This document shows, piece after piece, positions 1 to 5,937 of a stretch of 22,854 nt of DNA. Each line of letters begins with the position of its first letter. The first letter of the stretch is position 1. Under the pieces are notes generated by a model, which saw only the letters and a program-made list of their open reading frames with translations, ran no database searches and was not told the DNA's origin. This DNA comes from an uncultured Eubacteriales bacterium (GTDB taxonomy: Bacteria; Bacillota; Clostridia; Oscillospirales; CAG-272). The position numbers and the translations under genes were made by a program. The DNA lies in assembly GCA_900546635.1 (NCBI GenBank), contig URDS01000033.1:1-22854 (forward strand). The letters are read 5' to 3'.

Positions 1-57
1 CCTCACGCCTATACGCGCCCCATCGTCGAAAAACTAAGGTTTTTCGACGGTCAGAAA
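1..57. repeat. Partial copy of a dispersed repeat (inverted relative to 22654-22710)
   Basis: The reverse complement of this segment matches 22654-22710 with roughly ten mismatches over about 57 bases. Inside it is an 11-bp inverted repeat (24-34 with 39-49, loop of four). Both copies sit directly beside a terminator-like hairpin. The element probably continues beyond the left edge of the window. The match was aligned by eye; its family and copy number elsewhere are unknown. Confidence 0.7.
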
Positions 58-83
58 CGTGTGCCGTGCGGCACACGTTTTTT
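57..83 (+). terminator. Rho-independent terminator-like hairpin
   Basis: A perfect 10-bp inverted repeat (57-66 with 69-78, loop TG) is followed by TTTTTT at 78-83. It would end a rightward transcript from a gene left of the window. Read on the other strand the hairpin leads into the repeat at 1-57. Confidence 0.65.
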
Positions 84-171
84 GATTCGGTTTTTTCTCT
101 AAAATCATATCGGAACAAAATCGCAATCTTTAAACAGAAAAGGGAAGAAAAGACACAACCATAAAATTTCC

Positions 172-200
172 TTGAAAAACCGGCAATTCTATGCTATATT
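172..200 (+). promoter_or_regulatory. Probable ung promoter
   Basis: TTGAAA (172-177), a 17-bp spacer and TATATT (195-200), with a TG one base before the -10. Transcription would start near 207 and give a 5' leader of about 140 nt. I see only a weak hairpin around 306-319 in that leader. The rest of 84-347 shows no gene. Confidence 0.6.
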
Positions 201-347
201 ATATATATTCAAGCAGCGATATTCTGCAAAGAATCTGCAAGATTAAACAAAATCCACTTGCAATCCTTTTTCAGACGACAAACGGCAAAATTTCAAATTC
301 ACCGGCAGGGGCAAGTCCCTTAAAGTTCGACTATCGGAGGTGCTGAC

Positions 348-1010
348 ATGGTTTCTTTGGGCAATAGCTGGGATACGCTTCTTGCAGACGAGTTCTCAAA
401 AGAATACTATCTGCGGATTCGTGCGTTTCTGAAAAACGAGTATCACAATCCGAATTATCCCGTATATCCGGATATGTACGACATTTTCAACGCCCTGAAA
501 ATTACCGATTACAATGCGGTCAAGGCCGTTATATTAGGGCAGGATCCGTATCACGGACCGGGACAAGCGCACGGCCTTTCTTTTTCCGTGCGTCAAGGTA
601 CGCCCCCGCCGCCTTCGCTCATCAACATTTTCAAAGAGTACAGCGCCGACTTAGGGTATCCTATGCCGCAAAGCGGTGATTTGACCCCATGGGCGAAAAA
701 TGGCGTACTGCTGCTCAACAGCGTTTTAACCGTTCGAGGCGGAATGGCGGCCAGCCATCGAGGAATCGGCTGGGAACAATTTACCGACCGCATCATTGAG
801 CTTTTGAACCAGCGGGATACGCCGATCGTTTTCCTGCTTTGGGGACGATTTGCCAAAAACAAAAGCACGCTGATTACCAATCCCAAACACCATATTCTGA
901 CCGCGGCGCATCCGAGTCCGCTTTCCGCTTCCAACGGCTTTTTCGGTTGCCGGCATTTTTCAAAAGCCAATGCGCTTCTGGATGAACCGATCGACTGGAA
1001 ATTGGATTAA
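348..1010 (+). CDS. ung: Uracil-DNA glycosylase (family 1)
   Basis: Removes uracil from DNA to start base-excision repair in the cytoplasm. The 220-aa length is normal for family 1 UDG. The water-activating motif GQDPYHG is at residues 64-70 with catalytic Asp66, and the minor-groove loop HPSPLSA is at 188-194 with catalytic His188. LLNSVLTV (about 122-129) and LLWG (163-166) match the uracil-pocket and strand motifs of the family. The start is fixed by GGAGGTG 6 bases before the ATG. It stands alone, on its own promoter, next to the mobile element. A housekeeping gene with nothing odd in the sequence. Confidence 0.97.
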   Translation: MVSLGNSWDTLLADEFSKEYYLRIRAFLKNEYHNPNYPVYPDMYDIFNALKITDYNAVKAVILGQDPYHGPGQAHGLSFSVRQGTPPPPSLINIFKEYSADLGYPMPQSGDLTPWAKNGVLLLNSVLTVRGGMAASHRGIGWEQFTDRIIELLNQRDTPIVFLLWGRFAKNKSTLITNPKHHILTAAHPSPLSASNGFFGCRHFSKANALLDEPIDWKLD

Positions 1011-1042
1011 AAAGCAACAGTCCATATTTCGTATGGAAAGAA

Positions 1043-1083
1043 ACAGCGCCCCCGATTATCAATATGATAATCGGGGGCGCTGT
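1043..1083 (+). terminator. Long perfect hairpin downstream of ung
   Basis: An 18-bp perfect stem (1043-1060 with 1066-1083) closes a five-base loop, AATAT, 32 bases after the ung stop. The tail is only CTTGTTATG, so the T-tract is weak. It probably ends ung transcription; the stem is unusually long and exact for a plain terminator. Confidence 0.6.
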
Positions 1084-1111
1084 CTTGTTATGCGAAAAAG
1101 AACTGCTCTCT

Positions 1112-1144
1112 TCGTCCCCTTCACATAAAGAAGTAAGGGGACGA
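1112..1144. terminator. Hairpin at the left flank of the mobile element
   Basis: A 10-bp perfect stem (1112-1121 with 1135-1144) has a loop containing CACATAAAGAAG. A hairpin with a near-identical loop, inverted, lies at 10393-10423 on the other flank of the element. Either both are host terminators of one sequence family, or they belong to the element ends. Confidence 0.45.
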
Positions 1145-1181
1145 GGGCGGCTCTGACAAATTACGGTATAGTCATTCGTAG

Positions 1182-2855
1182 CTATGCCGTTTTTTGTTTC
1201 TTTGAATGCTTCTGTTTTAAGCGTTCTTGGAACATATCTTCATATTCTTCAGCAGATGGGGCTGTGATGATGCCCACACCGTTGTAGTAAATATCAATCG
1301 GATATGCGGTTTTACCGTCTATTACCTGTTTCTTTGAAACCATAATGTAGTCGATAAACTCATTGACTACGGCAGGAGTCAGTTCCTTAATTTCCGTGTA
1401 TCGCTTAACCTTTTCTGCAAACGCAAGCACATTAGCGGTCTTATCGTCCTGCGCTTCAATTTCATTACGCAACATAGCAACCGCTTCCTTGAGCGATTTC
1501 TGCTCTGCTTCATAATTTGCCGACATTATGGCAAAACGCTCGTCGGTCAGTTTGCCCGATACATTATCCTCATAAATCCGCTGAAATAATACATCTAATT
1601 CTGCAATACGCTTTTCGGATTTCGCAAGCTCTCGGCGTTTCTTTGCAAGCTCTTTTTTCTGTTCCTCGCTTGATTTCTCAAGCTGTTCCTGCACAAACTG
1701 CTTCTCAAACGCCTGCACATAGAACAGAACACGCCGCAAACTTTCAAGCACTAAGGCATAGACCACCTTTTCTCGAATATAATGTGCAGTACAATTTGCC
1801 GTATTCTTGCGGTAGTTGGAGCAAAAGAAATATGCCTGTTCCTTTTTGTAGTTGTTCGTTACGCTGTAATACAGCTTTTCACCGCAATCTCCGCAGTAAA
1901 GCAATCCCGAAAACATACTGACCTCGCCTGTGCGGTTTGGTCTGCGTTTGTTTGCCCGAAGCGTTTGCACGAGTTCCCAAGTTTCTCTGTCAACAATGGC
2001 TTCGTGCGTATTCTCAAAGACTTTCCATTCTTCCCTTGGACGCTCGATTTTGGTTTTATCCTTGAATGAGCGTGTAGTTGAACGAAAATTTACCGTATCT
2101 CCGATATATTCTTGCCTTTCAAGAATATCCGCAACCGTCCTTGCTGCCCACTTATGCGGAACAGCAGGCAAAGCCGATGCCTTTCTGCCTTTTGATTGCC
2201 AATATTCTGTTGGTGTAGGAATACCTCCCGAAAAAAGCTGATTGGCTATCTGCGTCGGACCGTATCCTGCAACACATAAGCTGAATATTTTTCGCACAAC
2301 CTCGGCGGCTTCCTCGTCAACAAGCCATTCATCGGGATTGGTTTCGTTTTTCTTGTAACCGTATGGAATAACTGTTGTCAGCGGTCTGCCTGACATACCT
2401 TTGTTTTGAAATACAGCCCTTACCTTTTTCGAGGTATTTTTGGCGTGCATTTCATTAAACCAGTCCTGCACAGGAAGAAAATCGCTGAGTCCGTCTTTGG
2501 TGTCGATATTATCCATAATGGCGATATACCGAACGCCTAAACGCACAAAATCTTCTTCCAAAAGCTGACCGACAACAAGACGGTTTCGCCCGAGCCTTGA
2601 ATGGTCTTTGACGATGATGGTTTCAACCTTTCCTGCTTCGGCAAGTTCCATCAATTCCATAAAAGCAGGTCTTGTAAAACTAACTCCTGAATATCCATCG
2701 TCTACGAAGAACTTGGTATTCTTAAATCCGTTTTCTTTTGCGTATTTCTCTACGATTGATTTTTGATTGGTAATACTGTTGCTCTCTCCTTGCAGTTCGT
2801 CATCTCTCGATAGTCTGCAATAAAGAGCAGTTATTTTATTTGACTGTCTGTTCAA
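1182..2855 (-). CDS. Large serine recombinase (TnpX/TndX type) with zinc ribbon and DUF4368-like tail
   Basis: Catalyses site-specific excision and integration of the element through a Ser-DNA intermediate. The 557-aa protein has an N-terminal resolvase domain with catalytic Ser16 in YCRLSRDD and the Arg motif DHSRLGRNR, then a recombinase domain (about 160-300). A zinc ribbon follows (CGDC, then C-x8-C near residues 320-355), then a long coiled coil (about 375-460) and a C-terminal DUF4368-like segment with IDIYYNGVG. The start is TTG at 2855, because AAAGGAG lies 6 bases upstream and no in-frame ATG is near. The last codons and the TAG stop fall in a hairpin (1165-1190) that may help end the transcript. 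It lies at the outer edge of the element, as expected for the mobility gene. Confidence 0.95.
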   Translation of the reverse strand: MNRQSNKITALYCRLSRDDELQGESNSITNQKSIVEKYAKENGFKNTKFFVDDGYSGVSFTRPAFMELMELAEAGKVETIIVKDHSRLGRNRLVVGQLLEEDFVRLGVRYIAIMDNIDTKDGLSDFLPVQDWFNEMHAKNTSKKVRAVFQNKGMSGRPLTTVIPYGYKKNETNPDEWLVDEEAAEVVRKIFSLCVAGYGPTQIANQLFSGGIPTPTEYWQSKGRKASALPAVPHKWAARTVADILERQEYIGDTVNFRSTTRSFKDKTKIERPREEWKVFENTHEAIVDRETWELVQTLRANKRRPNRTGEVSMFSGLLYCGDCGEKLYYSVTNNYKKEQAYFFCSNYRKNTANCTAHYIREKVVYALVLESLRRVLFYVQAFEKQFVQEQLEKSSEEQKKELAKKRRELAKSEKRIAELDVLFQRIYEDNVSGKLTDERFAIMSANYEAEQKSLKEAVAMLRNEIEAQDDKTANVLAFAEKVKRYTEIKELTPAVVNEFIDYIMVSKKQVIDGKTAYPIDIYYNGVGIITAPSAEEYEDMFQERLKQKHSKKQKTA

Positions 2856-2904
2856 AATTAACTCCTTTCTGACAGTCGGATATGATATGAATTGTAGTGG
2901 TCAT

Positions 2905-2933
2905 AGTATATCATATTCGCCGTCTAACTTCAA
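2905..2933 (-). promoter_or_regulatory. Probable recombinase promoter with overlapping inverted repeat
   Basis: On the minus strand TTGAAG (2933-2928), 17 bp, TATACT (2910-2905). An inverted repeat of 9 out of 10 bases (2878-2887 with 2909-2918) overlaps the -10 and the start site. This could be an operator for the recombinase gene; the binding protein is unknown. Confidence 0.6.
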
Positions 2934-2951
2934 CGCTTTAAAGTGATAATC

Positions 2952-3224
2952 TTACTGCTGTTCGTCTTTTAGCACTATTCGGCGCACCTTTTCTACCATA
3001 TCCTCGCTTTTTTCGTTATCAAAATGAGAACAAACAACATAGTAAATACCGTCAATTTCCTTTACAAAATCCAATTCTTTAGGCTTTGTAATGCTTTCAA
3101 AGAAAGCAATGCGTTTCTTTTTTGTCCAAACGGCAAGCATATTGTAAATATCATCTATGACTTCCCGTACATCTGCATCTTCGGTAAATTCTTCTTTGGT
3201 TTTATCGTCAATATAGTCAAGCAT
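2952..3224 (-). CDS. Hypothetical 90-aa element protein
   Basis: I do not recognise the family. It is a small, charged, soluble-looking protein (90 aa) with no membrane segment, no Cys pairs and no clear HTH. The N-terminal half is acidic (DDKTKEEFTEDADVREVIDD), followed by a more hydrophobic core with FVKEIDGIYYVVCSHF. GGAGG sits 9 bases before the ATG, and codon use resembles the other element genes, so it is probably real. It lies between the sigma-like gene and the recombinase, the place where Tn916-type elements carry small regulators or excision functions. A directionality role is a guess from position only. Confidence 0.7.
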   Translation of the reverse strand: MLDYIDDKTKEEFTEDADVREVIDDIYNMLAVWTKKKRIAFFESITKPKELDFVKEIDGIYYVVCSHFDNEKSEDMVEKVRRIVLKDEQQ

Positions 3225-3270
3225 TGTTGTATTCCTCCAATTCTTCTTTAATCTTTCTTCTTGTTAAAAT

Positions 3271-3297
3271 GGGCGAGAGGATTTTGACCTCTCACCC
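3271..3297 (-). terminator. Terminator after the sigma-like gene
   Basis: A 10-bp stem with one G-U pair (3271-3280 with 3288-3297, loop ATTTTGA) is followed on the minus strand by ATTTTAAC. It separates the sigma-like gene from the 90-aa gene. Confidence 0.65.
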
Positions 3298-3328
3298 AAT
3301 AGCCCGTGGAAAAGCGTGATTTTGGACT

Positions 3329-3757
3329 TTAAGGATAAAATTGTTTTAATTTTTTTCGGAGCGTGTCCATTCGTCTGTAAATTGACTTTGCAGACAGATG
3401 AACAATGTCGGCAATCTCATCTGTTTTATATCCCTGCATTTTGAGCAGAACGATTTGCAGAGTACGCCTGTCCGCTGATTGAAGAATTTGAAACAAGTCC
3501 ACATTGTCAATCTCATTCAGCAAGTCCTCAACCGTATTTATTTCTGCCTGCCGTTCACTTTCCGCAACTTCATCAAGATATGTACCGACCTCCTGCAATT
3601 TCTGATAAAATCGTCTGGCTGAATTAAACTCGGCTCTGTCATAGGTGCGGATTTCTTCGATAGTTTCTTCATCAACGCCAGACTGCCGCATAATTCGTTC
3701 TTCGGCTTCTTTCCACAACCGCTATTTTTGTTCTTCTTTGCCATGGTTATATGCCAT
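3329..3757 (-). pseudogene. Sigma-70 region-4-like regulator, interrupted by an amber codon
   Basis: Related by content to Orf7 of Tn916, a sigma-factor-like transcription regulator. The correct start appears to be ATG at 3757, behind GGAGG. That frame reads MAYNHGKEEQK and then hits TAG at 3724-3722, after which the same frame continues RLWKEAEERIMRQSG to the end at 3329. Homologues I recall begin MAYN-G-EE-KW, so TGG (Trp12) has probably become TAG. Read through, the product is 142 aa with a C-terminal HTH (GYKTDEIADIVHLSAKSIYRRM) typical of sigma region 4. A restart at TTG 3718 would give 129 aa but has no ribosome binding site. So this gene is probably dead, or made only by suppression or weak restart. 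Confidence 0.8.
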
Positions 3758-3772
3758 TTCTTGTTTTCCTCC

Positions 3773-3797
3773 AATCTGAATTTTTGAAATTCAGATT
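3773..3797 (-). promoter_or_regulatory. Hairpin abutting the ribosome binding site of the sigma-like gene
   Basis: A perfect 11-bp inverted repeat (3773-3783 with 3787-3797) with a three-base loop lies directly against GGAGG, whose last base pair region begins at 3772. Such a stem could limit ribosome access or stabilise the message. Its role is not known. Confidence 0.5.
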
Positions 3798-3836
3798 TAG
3801 AGGCGGAGAACGGCAACGACAGAAATAACGGCAAAC

Positions 3837-3882
3837 AAAAATGCACCCGCAATTCGGCACACTTAACCGAGCAACGAGTGCA
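3837..3882 (-). promoter_or_regulatory. Attenuator-like terminator at the start of the sigma-gene transcript
   Basis: Read on the minus strand, TGCACTCG pairs with CGGGTGCA (3882-3842), enclosing a second stem TCGG/CCGA, and then comes TTTTTG. The hairpin begins at about the expected start of transcription, so most transcripts could stop early. Tn916 is known to use transcriptional attenuation, though at tet(M). Confidence 0.5.
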
Positions 3883-3888
3883 TAAGAG

Positions 3889-3917
3889 ATTATACCACTA
3901 CAAACCAGAACTGTCAG
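3889..3917 (-). promoter_or_regulatory. Strong promoter for the sigma-like gene
   Basis: On the minus strand CTGACA (3917-3912), 17 bp, TATAAT (3894-3889), with TG one base before the -10. Only one base differs from consensus. Start expected near 3882. Confidence 0.7.
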
Positions 3918-4170
3918 TTCACATTGATAGGCGAAAATACCCCTTGAATTTGTTGAGATTTTTTTGACGCTTTACCGTCCGAGAAACGAAAAATTACACA
4001 GGCATATATCCGACGCTTCTGATAAGCAGCGTTGCGGTGGTACTTGACCAATACATAAGAAATCCCTCCAAACTCAAAACGGGTCTGGAGGGATAACTGT
4101 CTATCGGGCGTGAAGAAACAGCCACCCAAAAGTACCGTTTTTTTATATGGTGGGCTTGTGTTCAAGCTGA
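3918..4170. other. Non-coding remnant between the sigma-like and KTR genes
   Basis: No convincing gene in this stretch; the 3758-4208 gap holds the promoter and leader above plus this segment. It has a 9-bp perfect inverted repeat (4062-4070 with 4086-4094) followed on the minus strand by TTCTT. In Tn916 the divergent orf9 repressor gene lies between orf6 and orf7; no such open frame is seen here on either strand, so that regulator is absent. Confidence 0.5.
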
Positions 4171-4218
4171 AAAAGAAAAGAGCCGACAAACCGTGATTGC
4201 TCACAAGTTCATCGGCTC
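4171..4218 (-). terminator. Terminator of the MerR-KTR operon
   Basis: GAGCCGA (4218-4212) pairs with TCGGCTC (4186-4180), with an inner stem GTGA-GCAA-TCAC, followed on the minus strand by TTTTCTTTTTC. The hairpin overlaps the KTR stop codon at 4211-4209. Confidence 0.8.
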
Positions 4219-4397
4219 TGCGTCTGTGCGTCTGGCTCTTTGATGACTGTTATATGTAAATCTTTTGCGTTAATTAAACTTTCTTGCTTACACTTCGGGC
4301 AGTAGAGCGGGAAATTCTTTAGCTCTGTATCTTCCCGTATCTGCAACCTTGTTTTATTGCAACAAACAGGACAAAGTATCCATTTTGATTGTTTCAT
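4209..4397 (-). CDS. Cysteine-rich KTR-domain protein (Tn916 Orf6-like)
   Basis: A 62-aa zinc-ribbon protein with two Cys pairs, C9-x2-C12 and C33-x2-C36, and the KTR triplet at 15-17 that names the family. The family is common beside tet genes and in Tn916-type elements; its function is not known. It is translationally coupled to the MerR gene: its ATG overlaps the MerR stop as ATGA (4397-4394), with GAGG just upstream. A terminator begins within its last codons. Full length; nothing is missing. Confidence 0.85.
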   Translation of the reverse strand: MKQSKWILCPVCCNKTRLQIREDTELKNFPLYCPKCKQESLINAKDLHITVIKEPDAQTQSR

Positions 4398-5272
4398 AAA
4401 TCCTCTTTTTCAACCAACTTTGTGCCAATGTGTTTTTGAAATACTTCATTTGCTTTCTGTAATTTTTCATAATAGCTATGATATGATTGACTAAGTTTGC
4501 ACATTGCAGGAATAAAGACTTCATTATAGCCGTTTTGCTGATTCAGATTTTGCAAAAGATTCTTTAAGCGGAAAGCAGGAGATGATTTATATTCGTCTGT
4601 TTCCGTAAACGCCATATACCGTTCCAGAATTTCTTTGTTTTCAGATAAATATTGTTCTGGATGCTCAACAGCCAAGGCGAGATTTTTATTTATAGTATTT
4701 ATCATATTAGTGTTTGTTGTTAGTTCTATTTCTTCCAAATAGCTTTTCATTTCCGTCTGAATGGAAATTTCAATTTGGTCCAAAAACAATATGATGGTAT
4801 CAAATGCTTCTTGTTGTTCAGGCGTTCGGATTGGTTCATTGAGAAATGCTGCAAAATGAAATGCAGCATATCGCCCATAATATCCTGGGAATTTTTCCAG
4901 TAACCGACTCAAAATAGATTGTTTCTTTTCGAGTTGGTCTAATTGTAAACGAATAGTCTCCCATTTTTCTCCGTTGGCTAATTGTAGAGTGAGATTAGAT
5001 TTTGCTTGCATATTTTCAAGTTCTAAAATTTGTTTATTTGATATGTTACGCAAAGCGGAAAAAGAAGAATCGGCAAGTGCCGAGCGAATATCTGCAACAG
5101 ATAATCCTAAACGGCGTAAAACAGAAATTCTTGAAAGAGTTACAGCATCCTCCTCTGAAAAATCCCTGTATCCATTTTCAAGAATATTCGGGGAAAGCAA
5201 TTTCTGTTCTTCGTAATATTCTATTGCTTTTTTAGTAAGCTGACATTTTTTACATACTTCGTTGATAAGCAT
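4394..5272 (-). CDS. MerR-family transcription regulator
   Basis: A 292-aa regulator. The N-terminal winged HTH (about 1-70) has the MerR pattern: LINEVCKKCQLTKKAIEYYEEQ, then NGYRDFSEED and ISVLRRLGLS. A coiled-coil linker follows, then a roughly 180-aa helical C-terminal domain of the kind seen in a clostridial MerR group; its ligand is unknown. No Cys arrangement of metal-sensing MerR proteins is seen. I chose ATG 5272 because GGAGG overlaps the upstream GTG (5281) and sits about 8 bases before this ATG. It is coupled to the KTR gene. Its promoter has the 19-bp spacer with central dyad expected for MerR autoregulation (5292-5322). No transporter or resistance target gene lies next to it. 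Confidence 0.9.
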   Translation of the reverse strand: MLINEVCKKCQLTKKAIEYYEEQKLLSPNILENGYRDFSEEDAVTLSRISVLRRLGLSVADIRSALADSSFSALRNISNKQILELENMQAKSNLTLQLANGEKWETIRLQLDQLEKKQSILSRLLEKFPGYYGRYAAFHFAAFLNEPIRTPEQQEAFDTIILFLDQIEISIQTEMKSYLEEIELTTNTNMINTINKNLALAVEHPEQYLSENKEILERYMAFTETDEYKSSPAFRLKNLLQNLNQQNGYNEVFIPAMCKLSQSYHSYYEKLQKANEVFQKHIGTKLVEKEDL

Positions 5273-5291
5273 TCTTATCACCTCCGTCTTT

Positions 5292-5322
5292 ATAATAAGC
5301 TAATCCCCAAGGGGATAGTCAA
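5292..5322 (-). promoter_or_regulatory. MerR-type promoter: 19-bp spacer with operator dyad
   Basis: On the minus strand TTGACT (5322-5317), a 19-bp spacer, TATTAT (5297-5292). In the centre of the spacer is the dyad ATCCCC-TT-GGGGAT (5303-5316). Over-long spacers with a central dyad are the hallmark of promoters that MerR proteins activate by twisting DNA. Confidence 0.85.
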
Positions 5323-5395
5323 TAGCTATTTAAAAAATTATTTGTTTTGCCACTAACATTTTGGGGTAGCAAGCCTAACGCTCTTATTGTTTTTA

Positions 5396-5572
5396 TTATT
5401 TATGCTTTTTATATCGCTTATCGAAGGGCTTCTCTGCATCTTTTGGAATGAGCCATACTCTGCTTAAATGCACAACCTCCTCTATGCGATTTTCAGAACA
5501 GAGTATCTGAACTCGTCGTTCTGATATATTCCATTTAATTGCGGCTTCCTGTACCGTCATATATTCAAACAT
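5396..5572 (-). CDS. Small helix-turn-helix DNA-binding protein (excisionase/MerR-like fold)
   Basis: A 58-aa protein with an N-terminal winged HTH: MTVQEAAIKWNISERRVQILCSE, then a wing ending in VWLIPKDAEKP and a basic tail (KRYKKHK). Proteins like this are common in clostridial mobile elements and may act as excisionase or local repressor; the sequence cannot tell which. The start is ATG 5572 because AGGAGG lies 7 bases upstream, whereas the longer frame to 5635 runs into the promoter. It has its own promoter at 5600-5628. Confidence 0.8.
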   Translation of the reverse strand: MFEYMTVQEAAIKWNISERRVQILCSENRIEEVVHLSRVWLIPKDAEKPFDKRYKKHK

Positions 5573-5599
5573 AACAGACCTCCTGTATTTCACAGATAT

Positions 5600-5628
5600 A
5601 TTATACTCGTTCAAACGAATAATAGCAA
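5600..5628 (-). promoter_or_regulatory. Promoter of the small HTH gene
   Basis: On the minus strand TTGCTA (5628-5623), 17 bp, TATAAT (5605-5600). The start is expected about 20-25 bases before the ATG at 5572. Confidence 0.65.
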
Positions 5629-5652
5629 CTGACAAAATGTAAACTATTACTC

Positions 5653-5688
5653 ATCGAAAAAGAAAACGGCAGAGATTTCTCCCTGCCG
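5653..5688 (-). terminator. Terminator after the tnpV remnant
   Basis: CGGCAG (5688-5683 read on the minus strand pairs with 5672-5667), with inner pairs, is followed on the minus strand by TTTTCTTTTTC. It lies 8 bases past the tnpV remnant stop. Confidence 0.65.
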
Positions 5689-5695
5689 CCTTGCC

Positions 5696-5848
5696 TTATG
5701 CGTAAATGATTTCCGTACTCGCAATCTCCATAGCACACACCCGAATGTTATTCATTCTTCCAACCCATTCTAATGCGTTTTCTGACTTTAGCTGTTCCGT
5801 GATACTCTGCACCTGTTTCATCTATTCTGTGAGCGTTTCAAAAAACCT
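5696..5848 (-). pseudogene. C-terminal fragment of tnpV with an in-frame amber codon
   Basis: Reading from about 5848, the frame gives RFFETLTE, then TAG (5824-5822), then MKQVQSITEQLKSEN and LEWVGRMNNIR, ending IIYA and TAA at 5698-5696. It lines up with residues from about 84 to the end of the intact TnpV at 9941-10312 (VTEQLK/EWVKRMNCIR/ELIYT region). The TAG stands where Gln is expected (CAG to TAG). The first two thirds are missing; an in-frame TAA lies just upstream. It sits directly after the protease gene's terminator. Confidence 0.8.
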
Positions 5849-5877
5849 ATGGGGGTATTAGGGGCTTTTGCACCTAA

Positions 5878-5910
5878 CAAGCGAATTTGGATAACCAAAT
5901 TCAGTGCTTG
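5878..5910 (-). terminator. Hairpin after the protease gene
   Basis: GAATTTGG-ATAA-CCAAATTC (5883-5902) is a perfect 8-bp stem, extended by CAAGC/GCTTG (5878-5882 with 5906-5910) across a three-base bulge. There is no good T-tract, so it is a weak terminator or an mRNA 3' stabiliser. Confidence 0.5.
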
Positions 5911-5937
5911 GTAAGACGTAATCTCTATCTAAAGATA

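Noticed and set aside
3538..3852. A 104-codon open frame containing MAKKNKNSGCGKK, which could suggest a frameshift in the sigma-like gene
   Set aside because: The frame from ATG 3757 with a proper ribosome binding site is continuous with the regulator except for one TAG, so a nonsense change explains the data better than a frameshift.
3914..4204. A 96-codon open frame on the minus strand
   Set aside because: It begins with GTG inside the KTR-gene terminator, has no ribosome binding site, runs through another hairpin and ends inside a promoter.
3722..5824. Two in-frame TAG codons as a sign of amber recoding in the host
   Set aside because: Intact genes here (recombinase, gltB core, amt) end in TAG, and the tnpV copy is clearly truncated. 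Ordinary decay by C-to-T/G-to-A changes is simpler.
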